Shown one piece after another: positions 32,116 through 39,153 of a stretch of DNA of 47,879 nucleotides. How positions within the stretch are numbered: position 1 is the first letter of the stretch; every line of letters begins with the position of its first letter. Under the pieces are notes generated by a model, which saw nothing but the letters and a program-made list of their open reading frames with translations, was not told the origin of the DNA and searched no databases. Source of the stretch: Oscillospiraceae bacterium (lineage in GTDB: Bacteria > Bacillota > Clostridia > Saccharofermentanales > Fastidiosipilaceae); the NCBI GenBank assembly GCA_029983685.1, contig JASBZA010000013.1:1-47879 (forward strand), given 5' to 3'. The position numbers and the translations under genes were made by a program.

Positions 32116-35037
32116 TTACTTGGCTCTCTTAGCTCTGGTCTCTTTGTGGTAGAGGAGCTTAAAGATTTCACCCACTACGAAAGGAATCAAGCTGAAGCCT
32201 ATTATAATCAGGAAATCAATCCCGTCCATAGGCCGTGTACGGAACAAGCCGTTAAGGCCCGGGATATAGATAGTAATCAGCGATAAGGCCAAGGACAAGA
32301 GTATGGCCTTGTTCATGAAGGAGTTCGTAAAGAAGCCTTGCTTGAAGATACTGTAGTGTTCGGACCTGGACGAGAAGGCTCTGAAAAGCTCTGCCAGAAT
32401 CAAAGTAATAAAAGCAAAGGTGTACGCGCCATCCGAAGGAATAAAGCTGACTTTTTCGCCTTCCATCTCGGTGTAATTGTTGTCAGTGAGGACCACTTCG
32501 GCCCCTTCTATCGCCTGAACCTTACCGTCTACACGGGCCGCTTCCACAAAGTGATCATCATCTTCCAAGGTCGTATAAATCTTCGTATCATCCAGCACCT
32601 CGCCTGTAGAATCCGTCAGGCTGTAGCCGTAGCGGGAAAGGCCGATGTTGAAAGAGAAGAAGACAGCCATAAAGATAGCGATGGATTGAACAATGATGGA
32701 CATGACCATTTCTTTGTTCAAAATCTTATCGGTTCTCTTCCTGGGCACATGGCTCATAATATCGGCCTCCGCCTTCTCCTGACCCAGAGCCAAAGCCGGG
32801 AAGGAGTCGGTGATGAGGTTAATCCAGAGGAGCTGAATGGGCAGCAAGGGTACCATGTTGGGACCCATGAGCAGGATGGTAATAAAGATAACCAAAATCT
32901 CACCCACGTTACAAGACAAGAGGAAGCCTACGAACTTACGAATGTTGCTGTAAATAACACGTCCTTCTTCTACGGCGTGAACGATGGTCGCAAAGTTATC
33001 GTCAGTCAGAATCATATCGGAAGCGGACTTAGATACTTCGGTACCGGTTATACCCATAGCCACACCGATATCGGCGCGCTTCAAAGCCGGAGCGTCATTT
33101 ACACCGTCACCGGTCATAGAAGCAATATGGCCGTTGGACTGGAGCGCTTCCACAATCCGCACCTTATGTTCGGGCGACACACGGGCATAGACCGCCGTGG
33201 ACTTAGAAGCTTCTTTTAGCTCTTCATCGGACATAGCCTCAATCTCGGGACCTGCTAAAACCTGGTCTCCATCGCGCATGAGGTCTAAGTCTTTGGCAAT
33301 TGCCACAGCCGTATCCTTATAGTCACCGGTGATCATAACGGCTTTAATACCGGCCTGGCGACAAGTAGCGATAGAATCTTTAACTTCCGGTCTGGCCGGG
33401 TCAATCATACCCATTAAGCCGACAAAAACCATATCCTTTTCAGCGTCATCAAAATCTTTATCATCGTGGTGACTGTAAGCAAAGGACAAGACACGGAGCG
33501 CATCTTTGGCAAAGGCCGTATTTTGCTCCAGAATCTCTTGCTTCATCTCTTCTGTCAGCTCTACTTCGCCTTCATTGGTCAAGAGCTTCGTACAACGTTC
33601 AATAACAACGTCCGGTGCACCCTTGGTCAAAGACAAAGTGCCTTCGGGGAATTTATCATAGAAAACCGACATCATCTTACGGCCGGAATCAAAGGGCAAG
33701 TCACCTAAGCGCTCGTACTTACGTTGGACTGCCTCACGTTCCATAGGAAGTTTTCCGGCTGCTGTCAGCATGGCCCCCTCGGTAGGGTCACCGATAATGC
33801 CCCAGACGCCGTCGGAAGTCTCCTCTAATTCCGCTTCGTTACATAAGGAAGCAATTTCCATCAAGCGAATCATAACCGGATTTTCGGAAACCTTCACATC
33901 ACCTTCTGCCGGTATAATCTCTCCTTCAGGCTTGTAGCCTGCTCCGCTAACATTAAACAAGTTATTGTCGGTATAGATTCTTGTTACGGTCATTTCATTC
34001 TGTGTCAAAGTACCGGTCTTATCCGAGCAGATAACATCAACAGATCCCAGAGTTTCTACGGCCAAAAGGCGCTTCACGATGGCGTTCTGGTCGGCCATAC
34101 GGTTCATACCCAGGGCCAAAACGATGGTTACAACGGCCGCCAAGCCTTCAGGGATAGCCGCTACGGCCAAAGAAACAGCCGTCATGAACATATCTAAGAC
34201 ATTACCGCCTTCGATGATGCCGACTAAGAAGGTTATCCCTACAACAGCCAGCATGAAGATGGCCAGATAAGTACCTAACGTATTTAAGTTCACCTGCAAG
34301 GGCGTCAGCTCATCTTTCATCGAAGAAATACGGCTGGCAATCTTACCCATCTCGGTGGATTCACCGGTTCCTACCGCTACCGCAGTACCGCGGCCGTAGG
34401 TCACATCGGTCGAACTAAACAAGGCGTTATCGCGGTCACCGATGCCCAAAGGCTCATTGGTAATAAATTCGGCATCCTTTTCTACCGGAACCGACTCACC
34501 GGTCAAGGCAGATTCGTTGGCCTTCAGGTTAGACGATTCAATCAAACGGCAATCAGCCGGAACGACATCACCGGCTTCCAAAATAAGAATATCACCGGGG
34601 ACAATATCGACCGAGTCGATGACCTTGGTCTGGCCGTTACGCCTTACTCGGGCATGAGGAGACGACATATTCTGCAAAGCCGCCACCGCTTCCTCTGCTC
34701 GGCCTTCCTGGACCACACCCAAAACTGCGTTAACGATAACAATGGCCAAAATAATAATGGCCTCTATCCAGTCTTTGAGCATAAAGCCCGAAATAACAGC
34801 CGCTACCAATAAGATAATAACCAGAACGTCTTTGAACTGGCCCAAAAAGCGTTTCCACAAGGGAGTCTTCGCTTCTTCTTGCAGCTTGTTAGGGCCATAG
34901 GTCTCCAGGCGTGCTTTGGCCTCTTCGTCACTTAAGCCCTTGGCCGGATCTACATCCTGCCCTCTTAGGATTTCATCGACACTCCCCAAGTACATAGTGT
35001 CTGTAGATTGGGATCGGTCCTTCATCCTGTCTTCCAT
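32116..35037 (-). CDS. Cation-transporting P-type ATPase, Ca2+/Mn2+ (SERCA/PMR1-like)
   Basis: P2-type ATPase that pumps divalent cations out across the membrane. The 973-residue protein has TGES at residues 179-182, PEGLAAVV in TM4 (296-303), the phosphorylated Asp339 in DKTGTLT, and MTGDGVNDAPALKRADIG in the hinge. The TM6 sequence NLITDSFPALALG keeps the Asn, Thr and Asp of the calcium site. Ten membrane helices are expected. The loop between TM7 and TM8 (about 815-885) is longer and more acidic than usual. Database labels would read calcium ATPase, but the leader resembles a Mn2+ riboswitch, which suggests Mn2+ export. AGGAGG precedes the ATG. Confidence 0.93.
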   Translation of the reverse strand: MEDRMKDRSQSTDTMYLGSVDEILRGQDVDPAKGLSDEEAKARLETYGPNKLQEEAKTPLWKRFLGQFKDVLVIILLVAAVISGFMLKDWIEAIIILAIVIVNAVLGVVQEGRAEEAVAALQNMSSPHARVRRNGQTKVIDSVDIVPGDILILEAGDVVPADCRLIESSNLKANESALTGESVPVEKDAEFITNEPLGIGDRDNALFSSTDVTYGRGTAVAVGTGESTEMGKIASRISSMKDELTPLQVNLNTLGTYLAIFMLAVVGITFLVGIIEGGNVLDMFMTAVSLAVAAIPEGLAAVVTIVLALGMNRMADQNAIVKRLLAVETLGSVDVICSDKTGTLTQNEMTVTRIYTDNNLFNVSGAGYKPEGEIIPAEGDVKVSENPVMIRLMEIASLCNEAELEETSDGVWGIIGDPTEGAMLTAAGKLPMEREAVQRKYERLGDLPFDSGRKMMSVFYDKFPEGTLSLTKGAPDVVIERCTKLLTNEGEVELTEEMKQEILEQNTAFAKDALRVLSFAYSHHDDKDFDDAEKDMVFVGLMGMIDPARPEVKDSIATCRQAGIKAVMITGDYKDTAVAIAKDLDLMRDGDQVLAGPEIEAMSDEELKEASKSTAVYARVSPEHKVRIVEALQSNGHIASMTGDGVNDAPALKRADIGVAMGITGTEVSKSASDMILTDDNFATIVHAVEEGRVIYSNIRKFVGFLLSCNVGEILVIFITILLMGPNMVPLLPIQLLWINLITDSFPALALGQEKAEADIMSHVPRKRTDKILNKEMVMSIIVQSIAIFMAVFFSFNIGLSRYGYSLTDSTGEVLDDTKIYTTLEDDDHFVEAARVDGKVQAIEGAEVVLTDNNYTEMEGEKVSFIPSDGAYTFAFITLILAELFRAFSSRSEHYSIFKQGFFTNSFMNKAILLSLALSLITIYIPGLNGLFRTRPMDGIDFLIIIGFSLIPFVVGEIFKLLYHKETRAKRAK

Positions 35038-35056
35038 ACTGTTTCCTCCTTTTTGA

Positions 35057-35111
35057 GTGTCTCATGATAATCCATAAAAAAAGAGACACCTACACATAAT
35101 GCCAGTGTCTC
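35057..35111 (-). promoter_or_regulatory. Three-part terminator/anti-terminator element before the ATPase gene
   Basis: On the minus strand GAGACAC (35105-35111), GTGTCTC (35083-35089) and GAGACAC (35057-35063) follow one another. The middle piece can pair with either neighbour but not with both. Pairing with the first gives the terminator; pairing with the last would form a hairpin close to the AAGGAGG site. The first GAGACAC lies next to the 3' side of the putative aptamer. Confidence 0.55.
35076..35111 (-). terminator. Intrinsic terminator in the ATPase leader
   Basis: Perfect 7-bp stem GAGACAC/GTGTCTC (arms 35105-35111 and 35083-35089), followed on the minus strand by seven T (35076-35082). 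It lies between the aptamer-like region and the gene, so it is an attenuator rather than an end of a gene. Confidence 0.85.
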
Positions 35112-35197
35112 ACATTTACTGACCTTGCCAGGCTATAAAGGGGCCCGTGTTGTTGACAAGGTCTCCGTCTAAAAACGGCTGTTACTCCCGCTGATAC
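35100..35197 (-). ncRNA. Candidate yybP-ykoY (Mn2+) riboswitch aptamer
   Basis: Minus strand, 5' to 3': the GGGAGTAAC motif (35181-35189) near the start, a CCGT/ACGG hairpin (35165-35178), then stem GACCTTG/CAAGGTC (35157-35163 and 35121-35127) holding GTCAACA (35151-35157) and CCTGGC, and a 3' side ending near CTGGCA (35100-35105) that may pair with TATCAG at the 5' end. Order and motifs match the published yybP-ykoY layout (GGGGAGUAG, P2 hairpin, P3 with GUCAA in its loop). P1 is weak and a covariance model search has not been run, so it is a candidate only. Confidence 0.6.
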
Positions 35198-35202
35198 CCG
35201 CT

Positions 35203-35232
35203 AGTTTACCCGATAGAAGTGCAGACCGTCAA
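35203..35232 (-). promoter_or_regulatory. Promoter for the riboswitch-ATPase transcript
   Basis: Minus strand: -35 TTGACG (35227-35232), 18-base spacer, -10 TAAACT (35203-35208). Start near 35196 would place the 5' end exactly at the first strand of the putative aptamer. Confidence 0.55.
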
Positions 35233-35234
35233 TT

Positions 35235-35279
35235 GAAAAGAAAGCAAATTGAAGCCTGATAATCAGGCTGAAACTTTGC
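35235..35279 (-). terminator. Terminator after the XRE regulator gene
   Basis: Minus strand hairpin with inner AGCCTGA/TCAGGCT and outer GCAAA/TTTGC (plus 35244-35279), then TTTCTTTTC. It separates the regulator from the ATPase promoter just downstream. Confidence 0.75.
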
Positions 35280-35294
35280 ACTTTGCCCTATTTC

Positions 35295-35693
35295 TTACTT
35301 CTTCTCTAATAAAGCGATACCCGCACAAGCAAGCCCGATTCCCAGAAGCGTAAAGCCCAGGTCGGTTGTCATTTCTCCCATTGCCGATAAGGCTACAACC
35401 GCTACTCCCGAAGCCAAGGCAACGGCTTTTAGGACCAGGGAAACGATAGCTTTAACCGACATTTTCTCTTCCGATGTTTGGGCTTCCGTTTTAATCTGCA
35501 TCAATTCATCCACAGACATCCCCAGTGCCTCCGCCAATTTAGGCAGGGACTTCACATCCGGATACGCCAAGTCACGTTCCCACTTAGAAACCGCCTTGTC
35601 GGTCACACACATCTTGTCGGCCAGGTCTTGTTGCGTCATGCCCAGTTCTTTACGTTTGGACTGAATAATCATACCCATAGATTCTTTTTTCAT
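35295..35693 (-). CDS. XRE-family helix-turn-helix regulator with membrane tail
   Basis: The 132-residue protein has a Cro/CI-type HTH at about residues 6-60 (IIQSKRKELGMTQQDLADKM and DKAVSKWERDLAYPDV), then a linker, then about 50 hydrophobic residues forming two possible membrane helices (80-102, 108-128). Such HTH-plus-membrane proteins are common in Firmicutes, often as self-regulated units. The ATG at 35693 (with AAAGGAAA upstream) is chosen over the GTG at 35711 in the same frame. The target may be its own upstream region, which has repeated GTTTA boxes. Confidence 0.8.
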   Translation of the reverse strand: MKKESMGMIIQSKRKELGMTQQDLADKMCVTDKAVSKWERDLAYPDVKSLPKLAEALGMSVDELMQIKTEAQTSEEKMSVKAIVSLVLKAVALASGVAVVALSAMGEMTTDLGFTLLGIGLACAGIALLEKK

Positions 35694-35770
35694 ATTGTCA
35701 TTTCCTTTCACATGCGTTTTGCACAGGTCTTATCTAAACTTAAGTCCCGGTTTCTCTCAACCGACCGTCA

Positions 35771-35807
35771 GTTTACTTAGGCCGACCTATAGTTTAGTCC
35801 GGTTTAG
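35771..35807. promoter_or_regulatory. GTTTA repeats, possible XRE operator
   Basis: GTTTAC at 35771, GTTTAG at 35792 and GTTTAG at 35802; the last two are part of the direct repeat GTTTAGTC-CG-GTTTAGTC (35792-35809). Start-to-start spacings of 21 and 10 bases put them on one DNA face. They lie about 80-110 bases upstream of the XRE start codon, which suggests autoregulation. No proof. Confidence 0.35.
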
Positions 35808-35808
35808 T

Positions 35809-36006
35809 CTATCTTTCCTTTGTTATAGTCGGTTGGTAATAGAGCAACCCTCCAAGCCATAATCGATACCGTCGAGGATTATTTGTCCTCTGCGTTCCTG
35901 ATTTTCTTAGAATAACGCTTTCAGAACAAGGACTCAAAGTCTCTTGACACTTCATGTAAAAAATACCTACGTATAAAATTGCAATGATTAAAATAAAAGA
36001 AAGCAT
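35809..36006 (-). CDS. Possible 65-residue single-pass membrane peptide
   Basis: A short frame upstream of the XRE gene begins MLSFILIIAILYVGIFYMKC, a clear membrane helix, followed by a Cys-, Ser- and Arg-rich stretch. GGAG lies 4 bases before the ATG, which is close. No family is recognised. It overlaps the likely promoter of the divergent aldehyde dehydrogenase gene, and its lower half is AT- and repeat-rich non-coding-looking DNA. I treat it as doubtful. Confidence 0.22.
   Translation of the reverse strand: MLSFILIIAILYVGIFYMKCQETLSPCSESVILRKSGTQRTNNPRRYRLWLGGLLYYQPTITKER
35944..35977 (+). promoter_or_regulatory. Possible promoter of the aldehyde dehydrogenase gene
   Basis: A perfect -35 TTGACA (35944-35949) is followed after 18 bases by TACGTA (35968-35973) and after 22 by TATAAA (35972-35977). 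Neither combination is ideal. The -35 is consensus, and the ATG is 75-100 bases further on. Confidence 0.35.
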
Positions 36007-36051
36007 ATCTCTCCGGACGCATAAAAGCCAGTCAAAGAAAGAGGCAGCTCT

Positions 36052-37473
36052 ATGACACACACAGCACTCCAACCACTCCAAGAAGACGAAATCGCCCGTA
36101 TCCCCCAATACATGGAAAAAGGCCGGGAACTTTATCTGAGCGGTAAAACCAAAGACATAGGCTTTCGCAAAGCTCAGCTGGAAGAGCTTTACGATACGGT
36201 TTCACAAAACAAGGAGGCCTTGGCCAATACCCTCCATCAAGATCTAAACAAAAGTGCTACGGAAGCCTATATGACCGAAATCGGCCTTGTGCTCGAAGAA
36301 ACACGCTACCTGATTAAAAAATTCCCTTCTTGGGCCAAAGCCAAGAAAGCACGTGCCGGCCACGCCCAGATGCCTGCCAAAATAAGGATTCTACAAGAGC
36401 CCTATGGCCAGGTCCTGATTATTTCGCCCTGGAACTATCCGGTTGTCTTAAGCCTGGAGCCCATAGCCGCCGCTATTGCCGCAGGCAATACGGTTATATT
36501 AAAACCCTCTTCATATAGTCCCGAAACATCCAGATTAATGGCTAATCTCCTGGAAGATTCTTTAGAAGAAGGCCTAGTATCCGTGTTAAGAGGGGGACGG
36601 GAAGTAAACCAAGCCCTCTTAGACCAAAAATTTGATTATATTTTCTTCACCGGATCACCTCGAATGGGCAAAATCGTTATGGCCAAGGCTTCCGAACACC
36701 TGACGCCGGTAACCTTGGAATTAGGCGGCAAATCGCCCTGTATCGTTGAAAAGTCCGCTAATCTTAAATTAGCGGCCAAAAGAATCGCCTTTGGTAAATT
36801 AGTCAACGCAGGGCAAACCTGTGTCGCCCCCGATTATGTTTTGGTCGATAAGTCCGTCACAGAAGAGTTCACAGAACGCCTTAGTAAAGAACTTTCTCGC
36901 GTGAGTGAAAACATGTACTACTTCAACGAAAGCTATCCCAAGATTATTAACGACAAACACTATAATCGCCTACAGGGGCTCTTAGAAGGGCAAGAAAATA
37001 TTAGAGTCTGCGGCGACGATATTCAAAATCCTAACACCAGTCAAATTTCACCTCGCCTGGTCTTGAATCCCGACCCGGAAACCGACCTCATGCAAGAAGA
37101 AATTTTCGGACCCATCTTACCTATATTGGAATATGAGAATCTGGACGAAGCTATGACTTTTGTCCGGAATAGGCCCAGACCTTTGGCCCTCTATTGCTTT
37201 AGCGAAGATAAAGAAAAAACCCGAGAGGTTATGACCGGTCTTTCCTTTGGCGGAGGGGCCGTAAATGATTGCCTGCTTCACATGGCAGGATCTCATGCTC
37301 CCTTCGGCGGAGTCGGCAACTCGGGCATGGGCAACTACCACGGCAAATTCGGTTTCGATACCTTCACACACCAAAAGACGGTTCTGAAAAAAGGACGCTT
37401 TATGGATCTTAGTCTCCGTTATCCGCCCTTCCAAAAGAAAGATTTAAAACTCTTAGAAAAAGTACTCAAATAA
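36052..37473 (+). CDS. Aldehyde dehydrogenase, class 3-like
   Basis: NAD(P)+-dependent aldehyde dehydrogenase of 473 residues. Motifs: ISPWNYPVVLSLEP near residue 123, the nucleotide-binding FFTGSPRMGKIVM near 197, the catalytic Glu in LELGGKSP near 222-229, and the catalytic Cys in NAGQTCVAPDYVL near 256-268. The short length and the C-terminal FTHQKTVLKKGRF fit the class 3 (fatty aldehyde, YwdH-like) group. The substrate may be a medium or long-chain aldehyde. It is on the plus strand with its own gap; the only partner upstream is divergent. Confidence 0.93.
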   Translation: MTHTALQPLQEDEIARIPQYMEKGRELYLSGKTKDIGFRKAQLEELYDTVSQNKEALANTLHQDLNKSATEAYMTEIGLVLEETRYLIKKFPSWAKAKKARAGHAQMPAKIRILQEPYGQVLIISPWNYPVVLSLEPIAAAIAAGNTVILKPSSYSPETSRLMANLLEDSLEEGLVSVLRGGREVNQALLDQKFDYIFFTGSPRMGKIVMAKASEHLTPVTLELGGKSPCIVEKSANLKLAAKRIAFGKLVNAGQTCVAPDYVLVDKSVTEEFTERLSKELSRVSENMYYFNESYPKIINDKHYNRLQGLLEGQENIRVCGDDIQNPNTSQISPRLVLNPDPETDLMQEEIFGPILPILEYENLDEAMTFVRNRPRPLALYCFSEDKEKTREVMTGLSFGGGAVNDCLLHMAGSHAPFGGVGNSGMGNYHGKFGFDTFTHQKTVLKKGRFMDLSLRYPPFQKKDLKLLEKVLK

Positions 37474-37502
37474 GCTCAAACGAAAAGAGGTAAAAAAGCA
37501 AT

Positions 37503-37531
37503 AAAAAACTCCGTTACAGCTGTAGCGGAGT
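37503..37531 (-). terminator. Terminator of the tRNA operon
   Basis: Minus strand: 12-bp inverted repeat ACTCCGCTACAG/CTGTAACGGAGT (plus 37508-37531, one G-U) followed by TTTTTTATTG (plus 37503-37508). It ends the tRNA transcript 6 bases past tRNA-Phe and may also serve the aldehyde dehydrogenase on the plus strand, with a weaker tail. Confidence 0.85.
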
Positions 37532-37537
37532 CTTCTA

Positions 37538-37613
<76 letters not shown>

Positions 37614-37651
37614 ATATGATAAACCGACTCCCGGAGGAATCGGTTTCCTAA

Positions 37652-37728
37652 TGGCGACGCAGAAGGGGCTCGAACCCTCGACCTCCAGCGTGACAGGCTG
37701 GCATTCTAACCAACTGAACTACTGCGCC
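37652..37728 (-). tRNA. tRNA-Asp (GTC)
   Basis: A 77-base cloverleaf on the minus strand: acceptor GGCGCAG/CTGCGTC (one G-U), D-arm AGTTCAGTTGGTTAGAAT, anticodon loop CTGTCAC (anticodon GTC), T-arm GGTTCGAGCC. CCA is encoded. It lies 38 bases upstream of tRNA-Phe. Confidence 0.97.
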
Positions 37729-37790
37729 GTGTCTAAAAAATCAATGTGCTTCGTGCTCTAAAAGACCCTTAGTCTCTCGAACGTTTGCTC

Positions 37791-37819
37791 ATTCTATCCG
37801 TCTTCCCAAATGTTGTCAA
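37791..37819 (-). promoter_or_regulatory. Internal promoter before tRNA-Asp
   Basis: Minus strand: consensus -35 TTGACA (37814-37819), 17-base spacer, -10 TAGAAT (37791-37796). Together with the promoter ahead of tRNA-Val it gives tRNA-Asp and tRNA-Phe a second start. Confidence 0.75.
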
Positions 37820-37852
37820 CACTTAATGCCGCACAAATTATTTAAGAAAAAC

Positions 37853-37929
37853 TGGTGGGAAGCAGGGGACTCGAACCCATGACCCCCTGCTTGTAAGGCA
37901 GGTGCTCTGACCAACTGAGCTAGCTTCCC
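37853..37929 (-). tRNA. tRNA-Val (TAC)
   Basis: A 77-base cloverleaf on the minus strand: acceptor GGGAAGC/GCTTCCC, D-arm AGCTCAGTTGGTCAGAGC, anticodon loop CTTACAA (anticodon TAC), T-arm GGGTTCGAGTCC. CCA is encoded. Confidence 0.97.
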
Positions 37930-37947
37930 AAAACAAGAGCAAGATGC

Positions 37948-37975
37948 ATTCTACCATAAAGAAAAGCTTTGTCAA
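37948..37975 (-). promoter_or_regulatory. Promoter of the tRNA-Val-Asp-Phe operon
   Basis: Minus strand: consensus -35 TTGACA (37970-37975), 16-base spacer, and -10 TAGAAT (37948-37953) preceded by TGG, an extended -10. Start near 37941, about 12 bases before tRNA-Val. Confidence 0.75.
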
Positions 37976-38021
37976 ACCTCTTTCGAAGAAAAGCTCTTGC
38001 CCTTTTTTTATCGAATTAATT

Positions 38022-39149
38022 TTACATCAAAGACTCCGCTAAAGCATAGACTTTCTGGATTTCTTCTGTAATCTCGATATGTTGCGGGCATAGGTTCTCG
38101 CAGGTATAACACTTGATACATGCCGGCGGTAAGTGGGCCGGATCATGCTTCTTCACATAATTGACCAAGGGCTTGGGGTCATTATAAGAAATATAGTGAT
38201 TATACTTATTAAAGAGCTCCCACATTTCAATATCCATGGGGCACTCACTGCAGTACTTGCAGGAGGTACAGGGAATCAGCGGCAGAGACCTAAAAATTTC
38301 TCTGGCTTTTTCGTACATGACCTCTTCTTCTTTTGTCAAACCTTGGAATTGGGATATGGTGACGATATTTTCTTGGACATGCTGTAGATTCGACATGCCA
38401 CTCAAAATGGTCAAAATACCGTCCAGATTGGCCACAAAGCTAAGGGCAATAGCCGAAGGGGTTAGGTCGGGCCTTACTTCTTTAAAGAGCTCTCTGACCT
38501 TATCGTTGGGGTTAGACAAAGACCCGCCGCGAATAGGTTCCATTATGATCAAGGGAACGCCGTGCTTCCTGGCAATATCGTACATTTCTTTGGATTGATA
38601 GATATCCCAATCCAGATAGTTCAATTGGATTTGGCAAAAATCCCAGTGCTTATAGCTTAAGATTTCGTCCAGCACTTCGGGCTTGTCGTGGAAAGAGAAT
38701 CCGACGTGGGTAAAGACACCCTCTTTTTTCTTATCCTCTTGCCAGTCGATAATGCCGATTTCTTTGGCCTGGTCGAAACGCTCCTTGTTCATGGCGTGAA
38801 GGAGGTGGAAGTCAACGTAATCGGTCTGCAAACGGCGCATCTGCTCTTCGAAAATCTCTTGGGTCTTCTGCATGTCCGTGGTAAACCACAAAGGCAATTT
38901 GTCGGCCAAATAAAAGCTCGACCGATCATGACGACCGACCAAGGCTTTGCCGTAAAAGCTTTCGGACTGCTCATTATGATACGAATAGGCCGTATCAAAA
39001 TAATTCACACCGGCCTCGATGGCCATATCGATCATCTTCGTCGTCTGCGCCTCATCGATTTTATCGTCGGCATCTACAGGAAAACGCATACCGCCGAAAC
39101 CTAGAAGGGATGTTTTAGTCTTCAGTTTGTCATCGGTACGATAAATCAT
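38022..39149 (-). CDS. Aldo/keto reductase with C-terminal [4Fe-4S] domain
   Basis: The 375-residue protein has an AKR barrel (residues 1 to about 280) with the catalytic residues visible: NYFDTAYSYHNEQSE (Asp, Tyr), LADKLPLW (Lys) and FHLLHAMN (His). A C-terminal ferredoxin-like part follows with CTSCKYCSECP (near 294-304) and CIKCYTCENLCP (near 343-354), enough for two [4Fe-4S] clusters. Such fusions are common in anaerobes and may couple ferredoxin to a carbonyl or alcohol conversion; the substrate is unknown. It is 4 bases downstream of the xylulokinase gene, so they are cotranscribed. Confidence 0.9.
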   Translation of the reverse strand: MIYRTDDKLKTKTSLLGFGGMRFPVDADDKIDEAQTTKMIDMAIEAGVNYFDTAYSYHNEQSESFYGKALVGRHDRSSFYLADKLPLWFTTDMQKTQEIFEEQMRRLQTDYVDFHLLHAMNKERFDQAKEIGIIDWQEDKKKEGVFTHVGFSFHDKPEVLDEILSYKHWDFCQIQLNYLDWDIYQSKEMYDIARKHGVPLIIMEPIRGGSLSNPNDKVRELFKEVRPDLTPSAIALSFVANLDGILTILSGMSNLQHVQENIVTISQFQGLTKEEEVMYEKAREIFRSLPLIPCTSCKYCSECPMDIEMWELFNKYNHYISYNDPKPLVNYVKKHDPAHLPPACIKCYTCENLCPQHIEITEEIQKVYALAESLM

Positions 39150-39153
39150 TGTG

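Larger units (their letters stand above)
35712..36051. other. Long intergenic region between XRE gene and aldehyde dehydrogenase gene
   Basis: This 340-base gap is the longest without a firm gene. It holds three GTTTA(G/C) repeats at 35771, 35792 and 35802 (spacing 21 and 10, in the XRE gene's upstream region), a TTGACA element (35944-35949) with a possible -10 TACGTA (35968-35973) or TATAAA (35972-35977) for the plus-strand aldehyde dehydrogenase, and a short minus-strand frame (35809-36006). Nothing else recognisable was seen. Confidence 0.5.

Noticed and set aside
32338..33219. A 293-codon plus-strand frame opposite the P-type ATPase gene
   Set aside because: The ATPase motifs on the minus strand are unmistakable, and the antisense frame has no motif or ribosome-binding site.
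35041..35294. T-box or M-box leader instead of a Mn2+ riboswitch
   Set aside because: No T-box AGGGTGGNACC sequence and no long three-domain M-box fold is visible, and the downstream gene is a cation pump rather than an aminoacyl-tRNA or Mg2+ importer gene.
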